Of a stretch of 64,000 nt of DNA, positions 55,195-64,000 are shown piece after piece (the first letter of the stretch is position 1; each line of letters begins with the position of its first letter). This DNA comes from Neptunitalea lumnitzerae (GTDB lineage Bacteria; Bacteroidota; Bacteroidia; Flavobacteriales; Flavobacteriaceae), in the NCBI RefSeq assembly GCF_027924185.1, contig NZ_BRVO01000002.1, forward strand, positions 1,090,636-1,154,635, read 5' to 3'. The notes beneath the pieces were generated by a model, which worked only from the letters and a program-made list of their open reading frames with translations, had not been told where the DNA came from and made no database searches. The position numbers and the translations under genes were made by a program.

Positions 55195-56520
55195 CTATTT
55201 TTCTACCTTAGGTACTCTAAACAAAAGTAAAATCCCAATTACAAAGAATAGCACCAAAAACAATATAGAGTTTCTCATAGAACCCGTTATTTGGTCTATA
55301 ATACCATATAGCGCCATTCCTATTACAATACCTACTTTTTCTGCTACATCATAAAAACTAAAAAAAGAGGTGGTATCTTTTGTTTCTGGTAAAAACTTTG
55401 AGTAGGTAGATCTAGATAACGACTGAATTCCCCCCATTACCAAACCAACAAAACCAGCAGTAATATAAAAATGAATTGGTAAGGTTACAAAATACGCAGT
55501 AATACAAAGCAACACCCAAACACTATTAATACCTATTAAAGTAGGTATGTTACCAAACTTTTTAGATGCTCTAGAAGTAAGTACTGCTCCTAATACTGCA
55601 ATAATTTGAATTAGCAAGATGCTTACTATAAGCCCCATTGTTTTTTGGTCATCTCCTCCCCAATTAATTTCTTGCTCTCCAAAATAAGTGGCTACCAACA
55701 TTACCGTTTGTACTGCCATGCTATATACAAAAAAGCCTCCCAAATAGGCTTTTAACCTTTTATTTTCACCCAATCGTTTCCAAACATTTCGTAACTCTTT
55801 GTAACCATTAAAAATTATATCCTTGGTTATTTTAGGTTTTTCATGGTTTCCTTGAGGTAAGTAATAATAGGTAACCTGACTAAAGACAATCCACCAAATA
55901 CCAACACTAATAAAAGAGTACCTCATAGCCTTCACAGCTGCAGGTTCTTCTGGCGTATCTGTGATACCAAAAACATCTGGAAACATTACCATTGCCAAAT
56001 TAAACAACAATAAAATTACACTACCTATATACCCTAATGAATATCCCTTAGCACTTATTTTGTCTTGTTGGTCTACAAAAGCTATATCTGGTAAGTAGCT
56101 ATTATAAAACACTAAGCTACCCCAAAAACCTACTAAGCCAAAAAAGTAAAAAGCAACACTTACATATATTTCCTCTAGGCTAAACCAATACAATCCTATA
56201 CAAGATAAAGCCCCCATATAGCAAAAGAACTTCATAAAGAATTTCTTATTACCTAGATAATCCGCTATACCCGATAATAAAGGAGAAATAATAGCTACCA
56301 CCAAAAAAGCTAAAGCTGTTACAAAACTTATCAATGCCGTATTTTTAACTGAAAAACCTAAAAAAGAAATATAATTAACTCCTAATTTAGAAAATAGTGC
56401 TCCGTAAAAAATAGGAAATACAGCAGATGCTATTACCAAGCTATATACCGAATTTGCCCAATCATAAAATGCCCAGGCATTCAAAAGTTTCTTACTTCCT
56501 TTTGGTAGTTGTTTGCTCAT
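55195..56520 (-). CDS. MFS transporter, UMF1 family
   Basis: The 441-residue protein has about 12 membrane helices and the UMF1/Atg22-like start WAFYDWANSVYSLVIASAVF with LLSGIADYLGNKKFFMKF as the MFS loop 2-3 motif. Substrates of the family are poorly known. It is the only gene of its unit. Confidence 0.9.
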   Translation of the reverse strand: MSKQLPKGSKKLLNAWAFYDWANSVYSLVIASAVFPIFYGALFSKLGVNYISFLGFSVKNTALISFVTALAFLVVAIISPLLSGIADYLGNKKFFMKFFCYMGALSCIGLYWFSLEEIYVSVAFYFFGLVGFWGSLVFYNSYLPDIAFVDQQDKISAKGYSLGYIGSVILLLFNLAMVMFPDVFGITDTPEEPAAVKAMRYSFISVGIWWIVFSQVTYYYLPQGNHEKPKITKDIIFNGYKELRNVWKRLGENKRLKAYLGGFFVYSMAVQTVMLVATYFGEQEINWGGDDQKTMGLIVSILLIQIIAVLGAVLTSRASKKFGNIPTLIGINSVWVLLCITAYFVTLPIHFYITAGFVGLVMGGIQSLSRSTYSKFLPETKDTTSFFSFYDVAEKVGIVIGMALYGIIDQITGSMRNSILFLVLFFVIGILLLFRVPKVEK

Positions 56521-56534
56521 ATAATTATTGGTTT

Positions 56535-56563
56535 AAAAAAAAAGCTGTTCTAAAAAGAACAGC
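56535..56563 (-). terminator. Terminator of the 244-residue lipoprotein gene
   Basis: GCTGTTCT (56544-56551) pairs with AGAACAGC (56556-56563) with loop AAAA, and nine A residues at 56535-56543 give a U-tract on the minus strand. Confidence 0.85.
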
Positions 56564-56625
56564 CTCAAGATAGCATTTAATTTTATTTAAAACTTAGTAT
56601 ACGTATTAAGTTTATGTATGAAATC

Positions 56626-57333
56626 TTAGTTTAAAGAATAATTTAATATTGTATAATCTCCTAAAGAGCTTTCTAATTTAATAGGTCCAACCTCATTAGC
56701 AAAGTAATAAATAAGGGTTTCATCAAACTCAACATCCATAAGGCTGGTGTTTACATCTAATTGTACACCTATAACATCAGTATAAGTTACCCCATTCACT
56801 ATCATTTCCTCTTCTTTAGATAAAATGGTAGTTACAAAAGTAAAATCGGTAGTGGTTTCAATATCTATAATACTTTCAATAACAGTAGGTGCGGCAACCT
56901 CTGTAGTATACGTTTCTCCTACTTCCATATCATCTTTAAAAAATACATATTCAACAGGGTCTATAGTTGCCATTGCAGCAATACCAGAATTATATTCTAT
57001 AACCGTTTCACCATTATATCCATAGTACGTACTTCCCGATAATCTAAAACCTTGTGTCATATCTCCTCCATCAAAAGGATTCACAAAATCAGTCACTAAA
57101 AAAGTATTCCCTTCATAATCTAATGTGGTATAAAACAAAATCTGAGTATCCTCTCCATCGGTATAATCATAGTTCCATTCATTATCTAACGTTAACGGAA
57201 AATAATTTAGAGTAGTTGGTTCTTCTTCCTGTTGTTCCTCTCCTGCCCCATCATCATCATTAGAACAAGAAGTAATAGACAGCCCAAGTGATATACATAT
57301 AATGTATACAAACAAGTAATTAAGCTTTTTCAT
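56626..57333 (-). CDS. Lipoprotein of unknown function
   Basis: From the ATG at 57333 the protein has 235 residues and begins MKKLNYLFVYIICISLGLSI with lipobox ITSC, then an Asp/Glu-rich linker (SNDDDGAGEEQQEEE). The rest is beta-rich (YFPLTLDNEWNYDYTDGED, MIVNGVTYTDVIGVQLDVN). It appears as a single unit closed by its own terminator. I recognise no family beyond the pattern of generic Bacteroidota lipoproteins. Confidence 0.72.
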   Translation of the reverse strand: MKKLNYLFVYIICISLGLSITSCSNDDDGAGEEQQEEEPTTLNYFPLTLDNEWNYDYTDGEDTQILFYTTLDYEGNTFLVTDFVNPFDGGDMTQGFRLSGSTYYGYNGETVIEYNSGIAAMATIDPVEYVFFKDDMEVGETYTTEVAAPTVIESIIDIETTTDFTFVTTILSKEEEMIVNGVTYTDVIGVQLDVNTSLMDVEFDETLIYYFANEVGPIKLESSLGDYTILNYSLN

Positions 57334-57471
57334 AAGTAATAAATAGTTGGTTAATTTCAAAAATAGAAATTATTTAAACATTGTAACAAAAAGCTTACAC
57401 TTTACATTGTAATTATATCAAATCAATAACCTTGCTTTATTTTTTTAAGTATATAACAAGAAAATATTGCA

Positions 57472-59097
57472 TTATTTATTAATCACCAATTCATTAGCTG
57501 TTTGATAAATCACTGTCTTATGGTTTTCAAACAAAGCCTTATGCTCCATCAGTAAAGACAATCCTTGTACAGCTAATAAATCATCTTTTACCTTTCTATC
57601 ATTACTCAAAACATATACTTTAGGGTGTTTACTTAAATACTCTTTTAATTCATCTACCGAATGTAATACTTCATAAGTACGGTTATAATTAAAAGGAAAA
57701 GCACTATCCATACGTTTAAAAACCACTACTGGTATATTGTTCTGTAAAAATTCTTTAGAAGCATAAACAGGGTTTTGCTCTATTAATTTAGGATAAATAA
57801 TACCAAATAAATACACTCCCATTACCACCCATGTTGCAGTAACAATGGCAAAACTTCTTCTAAAAGCATTTCCTCTAAAAAACATATAAGCTATAAATAA
57901 ACCAATGGGTGCTATAATTAATATAAAACTCAATTCTTTAATATGGTTAAGCTCTGGTTCTAAAGACAAAGCTATATAACCTCCTACAGGCAATATTACA
58001 CCTATAAGTAATAGTACAACAAAACTTATATGAGCATACAACTTTCTGCGCTTAGATAATTTAGTTCTAAAATCTATTAAATAACTTGCTAATATGGCTG
58101 CTAAAAACGGATAACAGGGCATGGTGTAATTAGGTAACTTGGTATTAGATATTGTAAACACACCTATCACCACCAAACACACACTTAAACCAAAGGCTAA
58201 AAAAGTATCTGTTTTATATTTTCTAAAAGCAAAAACAAAGGCCTGAATAATAAATACAGAAAACGGTAATAAGCCTAGTAATACAAATGCCCAAGTAACT
58301 ATAAAGGGCCCTCCGTGACCTTCCATTTTATTTTCAAACCGGTTTAAATTATGATTGATAAAAAAACCTTCTGTCCATACTCCGTTTGTAGCTTCATGAA
58401 CCCAATAAAACCAAGGGAGTACTAATACCACTACAAAAAGAAGTCCCAAAAACGGTTGAAATCTAATGACAGTTTTAAATGAAAGATCTTTTCTTAAGAG
58501 TAAAAACAAAAATATAGAAGCTCCTACAATAGCTATTGCAATAGGTCCTTTTGTTAAAAACCCCATAGCCATGGCAAAATAACCAACTACTAATAACCAA
58601 CTCTGCTGTTTTTTATAATAGAGTAAAAAAGAAAACAATGCCGTATTAATGAAAAAGATTAAATAAGGGTCTGGCACAGACAAATGAAACTCTTGAATAA
58701 AGAAAACGGCAGAAAAAAGAATACATAAGGTAACAATAGCTATATGCTCTCCCTTTAGTTTTCTAACAAACAAATATGTACTTATAAGTGTTAAAACACC
58801 AAATATGGCAGAAAAAAAACGTGCTCCCATGGCATTTACACCAAAAATTTTATAGCCCAACATCATAAAAAAGTAATGCAAAGGCGGCTTATCTGTTCTC
58901 AATGCATTGTTAAAAGTAGGTACAATAAAATCTCCTTTAGCTAGCATTTCTCGTGCTGCTTCTGCATTTCGTGCCTCGTCTAAAATATAAATAGGATACC
59001 CATAAATATTAAAAAGACATAGCACTATACTCACTACTGTAATTACAATAATTAATTTATTAGTAATTAAGAAACCTAAGAATGACTTCAAATTCAT
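57472..59097 (-). CDS. ArnT-like glycosyltransferase family 39 protein
   Basis: The 541-residue protein has about 11 membrane helices and the GT-C signatures near its N-terminus: DEARNAEAAREML with an acidic pair for the lipid-sugar donor and RTDKPPLHYFFM in the second loop. The C-terminal soluble part (about 450-541) is periplasmic. GT39 enzymes move a sugar from polyprenyl phosphate to a lipid or protein acceptor outside the inner membrane. It is divergent from the enzyme that would make that donor. Confidence 0.88.
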   Translation of the reverse strand: MNLKSFLGFLITNKLIIVITVVSIVLCLFNIYGYPIYILDEARNAEAAREMLAKGDFIVPTFNNALRTDKPPLHYFFMMLGYKIFGVNAMGARFFSAIFGVLTLISTYLFVRKLKGEHIAIVTLCILFSAVFFIQEFHLSVPDPYLIFFINTALFSFLLYYKKQQSWLLVVGYFAMAMGFLTKGPIAIAIVGASIFLFLLLRKDLSFKTVIRFQPFLGLLFVVVLVLPWFYWVHEATNGVWTEGFFINHNLNRFENKMEGHGGPFIVTWAFVLLGLLPFSVFIIQAFVFAFRKYKTDTFLAFGLSVCLVVIGVFTISNTKLPNYTMPCYPFLAAILASYLIDFRTKLSKRRKLYAHISFVVLLLIGVILPVGGYIALSLEPELNHIKELSFILIIAPIGLFIAYMFFRGNAFRRSFAIVTATWVVMGVYLFGIIYPKLIEQNPVYASKEFLQNNIPVVVFKRMDSAFPFNYNRTYEVLHSVDELKEYLSKHPKVYVLSNDRKVKDDLLAVQGLSLLMEHKALFENHKTVIYQTANELVINK

Positions 59098-59148
59098 AAA
59101 TTTGCCTCCTATTTAAATTTTATCTAAAAATAGATTAAACACTTTACC

Positions 59149-60138
59149 ATGATTAAAAGAGAATATTATCTTTCTATTATCATACCGGTTTATAATGAGG
59201 AAGAAAATGTAGAATTGCTTACAAAAACCATTGATGATGCTTTACAGGGAGAATCATATCAAATTATTTATATTGATGATTTCTCTACAGATAATACGAA
59301 GAAGGTAATTAAAGCAATGAACCACCCGCATTTGTATTTAGTAGAACTAAAGAAAAACTACGGGCAAAGTTTAGCTTTAGCAGCGGGTATTGAATTTGCT
59401 ACGGGTAAATTTATTGTTACCATGGATGGTGATATGCAAAATGACCCACATGATATCATGAAAATGGTAAAAACAGCAGAAGAAGGAGATTGGGATGTTG
59501 TTACCGGGTTTAGAGAAAAAAGAAAAGACAGTTTCTTAAAAACTATTCCTTCTAAAATTGCCAACTTTATTATTAGAAAAGCTACCAATCTTAACCTTAG
59601 AGACCAAGGTTGTGCGCTAAAGGTGTTTACTAACGAAACAGCAAAAGAAATTAACCTATACGGAGAAATGCACCGTTTTATTAACCTAATGGCATATTTA
59701 AACGGAGCAGCTATTAAAGAAGTTAGTGTAAACCACTTTCCTAGAAAATTCGGAAAATCTAAATATGGTTTAGAGCGTACCTTTAAGGTTATAAACGATT
59801 TATTCCTTATTATTTTTAAAAGAAAGCATTTACAAAAACCAATGTACTTTTTTGGTAATATAGGGCTTACCTTTTTCTCTATAGGAATGCTTATTAACCT
59901 ATACTTAATTGTAGTGAAGTTTATCTTAGGAGAAGAAATTGGAGATAGACCTTTATTATTATTAGGTGTATTATTGGTATTGGTTGGCATTCAGTTTTTA
60001 ACTATGGGTATTCTTGCCGATTTATTAATGAGAACTTATTATGAATCTCAAGATAAAAAGCCATACAGAGTAAAAAGAGTATTTAACAGTTTACAAAATG
60101 AATCCGAAAACAAAAAAGACGCTACTCCTAATACTTAA
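59149..60138 (+). CDS. Polyprenyl-phosphate glycosyltransferase (GT2, ArnC/GtrB-like)
   Basis: The 329-residue protein has a GT-A catalytic domain (SIIIPVYNEEENVELL, DDFSTDNT, and MDGDMQNDPHD supplying the DxD-type metal site), then two C-terminal membrane helices (about 230-250 and 268-290). This layout is that of enzymes making undecaprenyl-phosphate sugar from a nucleotide sugar. Its neighbours on both sides are lipid-phosphate-sugar-dependent transferases. The sugar itself is not determinable. Confidence 0.92.
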   Translation: MIKREYYLSIIIPVYNEEENVELLTKTIDDALQGESYQIIYIDDFSTDNTKKVIKAMNHPHLYLVELKKNYGQSLALAAGIEFATGKFIVTMDGDMQNDPHDIMKMVKTAEEGDWDVVTGFREKRKDSFLKTIPSKIANFIIRKATNLNLRDQGCALKVFTNETAKEINLYGEMHRFINLMAYLNGAAIKEVSVNHFPRKFGKSKYGLERTFKVINDLFLIIFKRKHLQKPMYFFGNIGLTFFSIGMLINLYLIVVKFILGEEIGDRPLLLLGVLLVLVGIQFLTMGILADLLMRTYYESQDKKPYRVKRVFNSLQNESENKKDATPNT

Positions 60139-60997
60139 AATAGGTATTAGTCTTTCTTTATTTTATCTGGTTTATAAAAAAATAGATGTAGATAGTGTTA
60201 TTAATATTGTATTAGGTACAAACCTAGGGTATTTATCTTTAGCAATATTATTTTTTGTTATCTCTCAAATAATATCTTCGTACAGATTAAATTACTTATT
60301 TCACAGTCATTCATTTAAGCTGTCTCAAATAAGTAATTTAAAACTGTATCTGTTAGGTATGTTTTATAATTTCTTTGTACCTGGTGGTGTTGGCGGTGAC
60401 GCTTTTAAAGTATACCTACTCAATAAAAATTTTAATTGGAAGTCTAAGCAAGTATTAAAATTAGTTTTTATAGATCGTCTTATAGGGCTTACTGCCATAG
60501 CGTGTATTATATATTTAATCATAGCTTTTTACCCGGCTATTTTAGGCAGCTTGATCAATAATTTTGAAAACTATAATAACTGGTTTATAATTCTATTTCC
60601 TATAGTTTTAGTAGTAGGACAAATACTTACTAAAAAGATTTTTCAAGTTGCTATAAAACAATTTTATGCAACCTTAGCATATTCAATTGTTATCCAGTTA
60701 ATGCAAATTGTATCTGTAATATTTATTACGTTAGCTTTAGGCATTTCAACAGAACTGTATTACTTGTATATTTTTGTATTCTTGTTATCCTCTGTATTCT
60801 CAGTAATATCTTTTGCAGGAATTGGCATTAGAGAATTTCTATTTTTTGAAATGTCAGTACATTTTAGCTTAGACGAAAACACAGCTGTAACCATTGGTAC
60901 GTTATTTACATTAATAACAGCACTTATCTCTATTTTCGGAATCTATTATCATTTCAAAAAACCAACTTTAAAACTACAACAAATTCAAGGTAGTTAA
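60098..60997 (+). CDS. Flippase-like membrane protein (lysylphosphatidylglycerol synthase TM family, YbhN)
   Basis: The 299-residue protein has about eight membrane helices and the family motif YNFFVPGGVGGDAFKVYLLN with later GIGIREFLFF. Its start lies within the glycosyltransferase gene (41-base overlap). Members are thought to move or bind polyprenyl-linked sugars. Together with the preceding gene it supports a lipid-sugar pathway. Its end overlaps the convergent PAP2 gene by 24 bases. Confidence 0.88.
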   Translation: MNPKTKKTLLLILKIGISLSLFYLVYKKIDVDSVINIVLGTNLGYLSLAILFFVISQIISSYRLNYLFHSHSFKLSQISNLKLYLLGMFYNFFVPGGVGGDAFKVYLLNKNFNWKSKQVLKLVFIDRLIGLTAIACIIYLIIAFYPAILGSLINNFENYNNWFIILFPIVLVVGQILTKKIFQVAIKQFYATLAYSIVIQLMQIVSVIFITLALGISTELYYLYIFVFLLSSVFSVISFAGIGIREFLFFEMSVHFSLDENTAVTIGTLFTLITALISIFGIYYHFKKPTLKLQQIQGS

Positions 60998-61675
60998 TAC
61001 CTTCCGTATAGATAAAGAAACCTGAGCTGGCCAAACTATTGCTAGCTTACTAGTATACCATTTCTTAGGATACTTTTTAACTATATAACGTGCAGTTATA
61101 GCAGATGCAATACCAAACAACATTCCAAAATAAACATCTATAAAAAAGTGTTGTACTAGGTATACTCTAGATATAGCTACCAATACAGCTAAAAAACACA
61201 ATACATAGGGCAAAAACTTTCCTTTTTTCCGTTTTGTAATTAAACAAAAATAAGTAGTAATAAAAAAGATGGTTGCCGTATGCCCAGATGGAAATGTATC
61301 TGTATACCTAATCTTAACTCCGGGAACAAAGTTAATAGACGCCTTAACAGCATCATTAAAATAAAAATAAGGTCTAAATAAATGTGTAAAGAAAACTTCT
61401 TTTAATAACAACACAACACCTATTTGCAAAAGTGCAGAAATAACAAACTGATAGGTATACTTAAACTTACTTGTAAATAACAGAATAAGTAATACTAATG
61501 GTATAAAAGCACCATCTCCTAAATTGGTATAATTAGCAAAAAACCAATCCCAAAACGGAGTATGCAGGCTATTGATAAAGAGTAAAACAGCACCTTTTGG
61601 AAAGACTAAAAATGGCGCTAAAAAAAGCAGAGTAGCATAAAACGGAATCATTTTTTTATACACAAATACTTTCAT
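60974..61675 (-). CDS. PAP2-family lipid phosphatase
   Basis: The 233-residue protein has six helices and the acid-phosphatase motifs FPSGHTATIFF (with catalytic His) and SRVYLVQHFFIDVYFG (with His and Asp); the first motif is reduced to KEVFFTHLFRPYF. It may recycle undecaprenyl diphosphate or dephosphorylate lipid A. It is convergent with and overlaps the flippase-like gene. Confidence 0.88.
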   Translation of the reverse strand: MKVFVYKKMIPFYATLLFLAPFLVFPKGAVLLFINSLHTPFWDWFFANYTNLGDGAFIPLVLLILLFTSKFKYTYQFVISALLQIGVVLLLKEVFFTHLFRPYFYFNDAVKASINFVPGVKIRYTDTFPSGHTATIFFITTYFCLITKRKKGKFLPYVLCFLAVLVAISRVYLVQHFFIDVYFGMLFGIASAITARYIVKKYPKKWYTSKLAIVWPAQVSLSIRKVLTTLNLL

Positions 61676-61878
61676 AGAAAAGAGTTTTTACGAAGGTACC
61701 TTAGACACTAAAAAATAAAGTAAACACTAGATTATAAGAATCTTAAAAATAGCTTAGGAATTAAAACTAATTGTTAAGCCAATCATTTGAAGCTTTTAAT
61801 AAAACCATCCCATAAAATTTAGCTAATTTTACATCCTATTTAAAAACCAAACTTTATATTAATCCTTTCTTTCTCAGA

Positions 61879-63579
61879 ATGAAAAATATCATTTTTAGCA
61901 AAAGCTATATCATACTATACATTCTCATAATTTTTGTTTACGCCTTAGGTACTTTTATCCCTCTTATAGAAAATGATTCTGCACAACACGCGGTCATGGC
62001 TATGCGTATGCATTTATATAACGACTATTTGAATTTGTATAGAGGCATTGACCCATATTTAGATAAACCACACATGCATTTTTGGTTAGCAGCACTATCC
62101 TATAAAATTTTCGGCTTAAATCAATTTGCTTATAGAATTCCTGCTTTAATCTTCACTGCTATAGGAGCCTTTTCATGTTTTAAATTATTCCAAGATTTGT
62201 ATAAGGATAAAGAAAAAGCGCATTGGGCGTCATTAGTATTCTTAACGGTTCAGGCAATTTTCTTAGCAAACCATGATGTAAGAACAGATGCTGTGTTAAC
62301 AGGGACTGTAATATTATCTTTATGGCAATTATACCGTTTCTTAACTTTTCACAAGACTAGTGAGATTGTTATTGGTGCCTTTGCTATGGGTATTGCTTTT
62401 TCCTGCAAAGGTTTATTGGGCTTAGTGGTTATTGGTTTAAGTTTACTATCGCATTTAGCATATACAAGAACTTGGAAAGCCTTACTTACCCCAAAACTAT
62501 TAATAGGTGTGATGGTATTTTTAGCTACTATTACTCCAGTTCTATATGCCTTTTACGTACAATATGATTTACATCCTGAATTAGCCATTAATGGTGTTAA
62601 CAATATTTCGGGAATTAAATTTATCTTGTGGGATCAGAGTTTTAATAGAATGACTGCTCATGGCTATGTACCTGACAGCCCAGATTACTTTTTCTTTTTC
62701 CATACCATCTTATGGGTATTTTTACCGTGGCCTTTAATATTCTATACTGGTCTATTTAATAGAATAGCCAGACTCGTTAAAAACAAGTTTCAGCAAACAG
62801 AATATCTTGAATGGATAACAACTGGCGGAATTATTTTAACCCTACTTATTATAAGTGCTTCTAAAACTAAACTTCCACATTACTTAAACTCGTTATTACC
62901 ATCAATGGCAATACTAACGGCAGGTTTTGTTTTCTACCTTCATAAAACAAAACAGCAAAAAGTTTTGACATATTTGCTATACACTTCATATTTTGTACTA
63001 GGTGTAGCCACTTTAGGTGTCATCGGATTACTGTTCTTTACATTTGGCTTTCCTAAATGGTATATTCTACTAAGCACTTCAGTAGTTATTGCATTAATTG
63101 TTCTATTTATAAAAAGTAACCAATTAACTTCTAAAAAAATCATCGTAATAACAGCATTAACAGGCATTCTTATTAACATTACCATGAATGGCTATTTTTA
63201 CCAGCACCTTTTAGAATATCAAAGTGGTAAGTTTATGGCAGCATATATTCATAATGAATTAGATGATGAACAAGTATTTATTATAGATAGAGAATATAGA
63301 TGGTCCTTAGATTTTTACAGCAAACAAATAGTACCTAATTTAAGTTCTGAAAATTTAGTAACCATAGAACAACCTATATTAATAGCAACTAATCATCCTG
63401 AAGAAATTCAAGAAACCATAAAAGGGCACAACTTAAAAATGGAACTTGTAAAAACCTTTGACGATTTTAGAATAACTAGAGTGTCATTAAAGTTTTTAAA
63501 CCCTAATAAACGTGCTAAACAAGTTGGCGAGGCATATTTATATAGAATAATACCTATCAAATCAAGATTTCAGAGATAA
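61879..63579 (+). CDS. ArnT-like glycosyltransferase, second copy
   Basis: The 566-residue protein is a GT-C membrane enzyme with about 11 helices. The first-loop motif ENDSAQHAVMAMRM replaces DEAR by DSAQH, and DKPHMHFW replaces RTDKPPLHYF, so it is a distant relative of the family 39 protein at 57.5-59.1 kb rather than a recent duplicate. A soluble C-terminal part follows about residue 450. A terminator ends the gene. Probable acceptor: lipid or surface glycan, not identified. Confidence 0.87.
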   Translation: MKNIIFSKSYIILYILIIFVYALGTFIPLIENDSAQHAVMAMRMHLYNDYLNLYRGIDPYLDKPHMHFWLAALSYKIFGLNQFAYRIPALIFTAIGAFSCFKLFQDLYKDKEKAHWASLVFLTVQAIFLANHDVRTDAVLTGTVILSLWQLYRFLTFHKTSEIVIGAFAMGIAFSCKGLLGLVVIGLSLLSHLAYTRTWKALLTPKLLIGVMVFLATITPVLYAFYVQYDLHPELAINGVNNISGIKFILWDQSFNRMTAHGYVPDSPDYFFFFHTILWVFLPWPLIFYTGLFNRIARLVKNKFQQTEYLEWITTGGIILTLLIISASKTKLPHYLNSLLPSMAILTAGFVFYLHKTKQQKVLTYLLYTSYFVLGVATLGVIGLLFFTFGFPKWYILLSTSVVIALIVLFIKSNQLTSKKIIVITALTGILINITMNGYFYQHLLEYQSGKFMAAYIHNELDDEQVFIIDREYRWSLDFYSKQIVPNLSSENLVTIEQPILIATNHPEEIQETIKGHNLKMELVKTFDDFRITRVSLKFLNPNKRAKQVGEAYLYRIIPIKSRFQR

Positions 63580-63599
63580 TACAAAAAAACAATATACAA

Positions 63600-63630
63600 G
63601 AAAGGATGGTCTAATGGCTATCCTTTTTTT
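63600..63630 (+). terminator. Hairpin terminator
   Basis: AAGGATGG pairs with CTATCCTT (one G-U pair) and eight or more T residues follow, about 25 bases after the stop of the second ArnT-like gene. Confidence 0.82.
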
Positions 63631-63956
63631 TTGACAATCAATAAACCATAACCTATAGCGCACCCAAATATCACTCCAATATTTATAAAGACTTATACAG
63701 AAAGAAAATAAGAGCACTCCCTCTAATATGTACAATTACACACTCCCCATCCATTAGTAACCTATACACCACAAGACACATTATCATAGAATGCATACAA
63801 CTTGAAGCTTATACAACTAAACCCAAAACATACATTCTAAAACAAGAAAACCAATTCTATGAGAGTTGTATCTAAGAAAACATTTATAGGGTATTAAATA
63901 GGCTTAAAAGAAGAGTATAAAGAAAATGTAATAGTACGCTAGACAAGCTAAAGAGA
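63631..63956. other. Gene-free interval with a possible membrane-protein remnant
   Basis: No long frame exists here. On the minus strand two short frames next to each other read like one degraded gene: MDGECVIVHIRGSALIFFLY from ATG at 63752, then, in another frame, VFINIGVIFGCAIGYGLLIV up to a stop near 63622. Both are hydrophobic and end with Lys-Lys-Lys-Gly. I cannot prove that it was a gene. Confidence 0.25.
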
Positions 63957-64000
63957 TTACTTCTCTTTCTTTTCAGCTATAGCGTACAGTTTACCAAAGT
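63957..64000 (-). CDS. C-terminus of an unidentified protein at the window edge
   Basis: The minus-strand frame is open from the edge to a TAA at 63959-63957 and encodes FGKLYAIAEKKEK. Thirteen residues are too few to identify the product; the acidic/basic tail is plausible as a protein end. It could equally be chance. Confidence 0.3.
   Translation of the reverse strand, partial: FGKLYAIAEKKEK

Overview
The window is AT-rich chromosomal DNA of a Bacteroidota bacterium, almost certainly a member of the Flavobacteriaceae. The reasons are promoters of the TTG/TTTG plus TAnnTTTG type, starts without Shine-Dalgarno sequences, a type IX secretion (T9SS) sorting domain and a PorQ gene, SusC-style TonB receptors with a carboxypeptidase-like domain, a type III glutamine synthetase, DUF4252 proteins, and a 6S RNA between zapA and rny. 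I see no phage, insertion sequence, CRISPR array or rRNA.

Layout. 1-10 kb: a partial GNAT acetyltransferase, a Crp/Fnr regulator with an NAD(P)-binding reductase-like protein, divergent type III and type II glutamine synthetases, a Na/Ca exchanger, a T9SS-secreted protein and a phytase-like lipoprotein. 9.4-17 kb: rny, 6S RNA and zapA on the minus strand, then M23 peptidase, TonB receptor and a secreted protein on the plus strand, followed by tRNA-Thr(UGU). 17-21 kb: an ECF sigma/anti-sigma/DUF4252 operon and an S41 protease.

20.8-30.8 kb is the most unusual part. A minus-strand run encodes a short Hsp70 without a C-terminal lid, three membrane-anchored proteins whose N-termini look like J-domains but lack HPD, a dynamin-like or coiled-coil membrane protein without a P-loop, and a heptad-repeat coiled-coil protein. 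A second membrane-anchored Sel1-repeat protein lies just upstream as its own unit. I read this as an inner-membrane Hsp70 machine that is, as far as I know, undescribed.

31-37.4 kb is a vitamin B12 uptake locus: outer-membrane receptor and YncE-like lipoprotein behind a cobalamin riboswitch, a 38-residue membrane protein just upstream, and a divergent BtuF/BtuC/BtuD-type ABC transporter. 38-41.6 kb holds two related small proteins of unknown function followed by a seven-helix membrane protein, a histidine kinase and a NarL-type response regulator with overlapping ends. 41.6-43.5 kb is a second ECF sigma operon. 43.7-50 kb is housekeeping: rpsA, cmk, porQ, lon. 50.2-53.1 kb is a third ECF sigma operon with two proteins of repeated beta-strand type. 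53.2-57.4 kb holds a thrombospondin type 3 repeat lipoprotein, two further lipoproteins and an MFS transporter. 57.5-63.6 kb is a lipid-linked sugar module: two ArnT-like glycosyltransferases, a polyprenyl-phosphate glycosyltransferase, a flippase-like protein and a PAP2 phosphatase. The last 400 bases are largely non-coding.
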